Below are positions 62,884 through 64,000 of a stretch of 64,000 nt of DNA, piece after piece. The stretch spans positions 84,737 through 148,736 of the forward strand of contig JAQUAF010000005.1 of NCBI GenBank assembly GCA_028687435.1, written 5' to 3'. Under the pieces are notes generated by a model. The model was given only the letters and a program-made list of their open reading frames with translations, was not told where the DNA came from and did no database searches. The position numbers and the translations under genes were made by a program. How positions within the stretch are numbered: the stretch's first letter is position 1; each line of letters opens with the position of its first letter. The DNA is from Verrucomicrobiia bacterium (GTDB lineage: Bacteria; Verrucomicrobiota; Verrucomicrobiia; JABWAM01).

Positions 62884-64000
62884 ATGACAACCGAAACTCA
62901 TTCCCAACTTGCCGGGTTCATCTGGAGCATTTGCAATCTTCTGCGGGGGCCCTACAAGCGGAATGAGTACCGCAAGGTCATCCTCCCGCTCACCGTCCTG
63001 CGCCGTTTCGACTGCATTCTTGCGCCAACCAAGGCCGCCGTGTTGAAGGAACACGCCGCCATCAAGACCAAGCCTGAGAACATCATCCGGCACAAACTTT
63101 CCCAAATCACAAAACACCCGTTTTACAATCTCTCCAAACTTGACCTTCCGCGCCTGCTCGACGATCCGAACCAGATCGCGCCGAATCTCAACAGTTACCT
63201 CAACGGATTCTCCTCCAACGTTCGAACCATCATGGAGCGGTTCGACTTCGGCGTGCAAATCGCCAGGATGGAGGATAAAAACCTGCTCTATCTCGTCATT
63301 AAAAGTTTTACCGCCATCGACCTCTCGCCGCAACGCGTGGATAACGTCCAGATGGGATACGTCTTCGAGGAACTCATCCGGATCGGCGCGGAACAATCCA
63401 ACGAGGAGGCCGGCGAACACTTCACCCCGCGCGAGGTGATCAAGCTGATGGTCAATCTCCTCCTCTCGCCGGAGAAGGACCTTGCCCGCAGCCATGTGGT
63501 CAAAACCATCTACGACCCCGCCTGCGGCACGGGCGGCATGTTGTCCGTTGCCGAGAAATACATCCGCGATCTCAACGCCGACGCCCAACCCAAGCTCTTC
63601 GGCCAGGACTGGAACGACGAGGCCTGGGCTGTCTGCAAATCCGACATGCTCATCAAGGGCGAGGACACCGAGAACATCATCCTCGGCGACACCTTTGCCA
63701 GGGACGGCTTTGACCGGAATCCAGACGGCAAGAAATGGACCTTCGATTACATGCTCGCCAATCCGCCCTTTGGCGTGGAATGGAAACAACAGCAGCATTG
63801 CATCGAGCGGGAACGCGACACCCTTGGATTCGGCGGACGCTTCGGGGCGGGCACGCCGCGAGTGAATGATGGCGCGCTCCTGCTATGGGGATTGTCAAGC
63901 AAACCGGAAAAATTTCGCCTCGCTGTCGCTGGATTTGTGGGTGGATTGGCCATTTTTCCTTGGAAAACTTTGCCCAAGGTTTACTTCCATAAAAAAGCTG
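62884..64000 (+). CDS. hsdM: type I restriction-modification DNA methyltransferase subunit (partial, 3' part disrupted)
   Basis: 372 codons visible, no stop before the window end. N-terminal HsdM_N (SQLAGFIWSICNLLRGPYKRNEYRKVILPL), N6-adenine methylase motifs: SAM-binding DPACGTGGML (F/DxGxG) and the NPPFG catalytic motif. The family continues after GRFGAGTPRVNDGALL with FLQHM-type sequence, but here it changes at about 63885 to WGLSSKPEKFRLAVAGF, which does not resemble HsdM. This suggests an insertion, deletion or assembly joint at that point. No hsdS/hsdR is visible. Confidence 0.85.
   Translation, partial: MTTETHSQLAGFIWSICNLLRGPYKRNEYRKVILPLTVLRRFDCILAPTKAAVLKEHAAIKTKPENIIRHKLSQITKHPFYNLSKLDLPRLLDDPNQIAPNLNSYLNGFSSNVRTIMERFDFGVQIARMEDKNLLYLVIKSFTAIDLSPQRVDNVQMGYVFEELIRIGAEQSNEEAGEHFTPREVIKLMVNLLLSPEKDLARSHVVKTIYDPACGTGGMLSVAEKYIRDLNADAQPKLFGQDWNDEAWAVCKSDMLIKGEDTENIILGDTFARDGFDRNPDGKKWTFDYMLANPPFGVEWKQQQHCIERERDTLGFGGRFGAGTPRVNDGALLLWGLSSKPEKFRLAVAGFVGGLAIFPWKTLPKVYFHKKA

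Noticed and set aside
62275..63798. 507-codon minus-strand open frame opposite sialate esterase and hsdM
   Set aside because: Spans two unrelated genes with clear motifs on the other strand; high GC antisense artefact.
1..64000. CRISPR array or cas genes, looked for because of the TPR-CHAT gene
   Set aside because: No regularly spaced direct repeats of 20-40 bases and no Cas-type protein was found; the TPR-CHAT locus is therefore not a type III-E system within this window.

Overview
This 64 kb window looks like a chromosomal segment of a moderately GC-rich Gram-negative bacterium, most plausibly from the PVC superphylum (Verrucomicrobiota, Kiritimatiellota or Lentisphaerota-like). The pointers are a prepilin of the H-X9-DG type, a TMEM260/DUF2723-type membrane protein, a large scattered set of polysaccharide and glycoconjugate enzymes (GH88, heparinase II/III-like lyase, sialate O-acetylesterase, ceramidase), many genes without a clear Shine-Dalgarno site, and many dispersed palindromic repeats. 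The phylum call is inference, because no rRNA or ribosomal protein gene is present.

Layout. 0-2.5 kb: two tandem NHLP-type RiPP precursor genes (the first cut by the window edge) followed by a cysteine desulfurase. The core of the first precursor carries asparagine at every sixth residue, followed by an Ala/Val-rich tail, the pattern of polytheonamide-type beta-helical peptides but in reverse order. 2.5-14 kb: LpdD-like protein, a very large membrane protein with TPRs, an FHA protein, a SulP transporter, an MFS transporter and a MEDS-PAS-histidine kinase. 14-20.3 kb: dapA, a sugar isomerase / Gfo-Idh dehydrogenase pair facing a GntR-LacI type regulator across a nested dyad operator, then riboflavin synthase, a zinc-ribbon coiled-coil protein and the RNase P RNA with its terminator.

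20.3-47.7 kb: a response regulator, then a long accessory stretch rich in carbohydrate and secreted enzymes: flavin oxidoreductase + SDR, M14 peptidase, heparinase-like lyase, pseudopilin, ceramidase, two-gene GH88/XRE-cupin unit, GT2, TPR protein, CocE-like hydrolase, QueG-like protein, FAD oxidoreductase with GntR regulator, ExbB/ExbD pair, AraC regulator facing a URO-D family methyltransferase-like gene. A group II intron (29.8-31.8 kb) and at least six repeat elements interrupt this stretch; two of them supply coding sequence to genes and two supply the stop-proximal hairpin. The XRE-cupin promoter and the flavin oxidoreductase promoter, 14 kb apart, share a 26-base AT-rich site.

47.7-64 kb: an ECF-type sigma factor with a membrane anti-sigma-like partner, divergent from a secreted TPR-CHAT (caspase-like) protein; then the complete recC-recB-recD operon, a sialate O-acetylesterase, and an hsdM type I methyltransferase gene whose similarity to its family stops abruptly about 115 bases before the window end. 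This end of the window has the look of a stress or defence neighbourhood.
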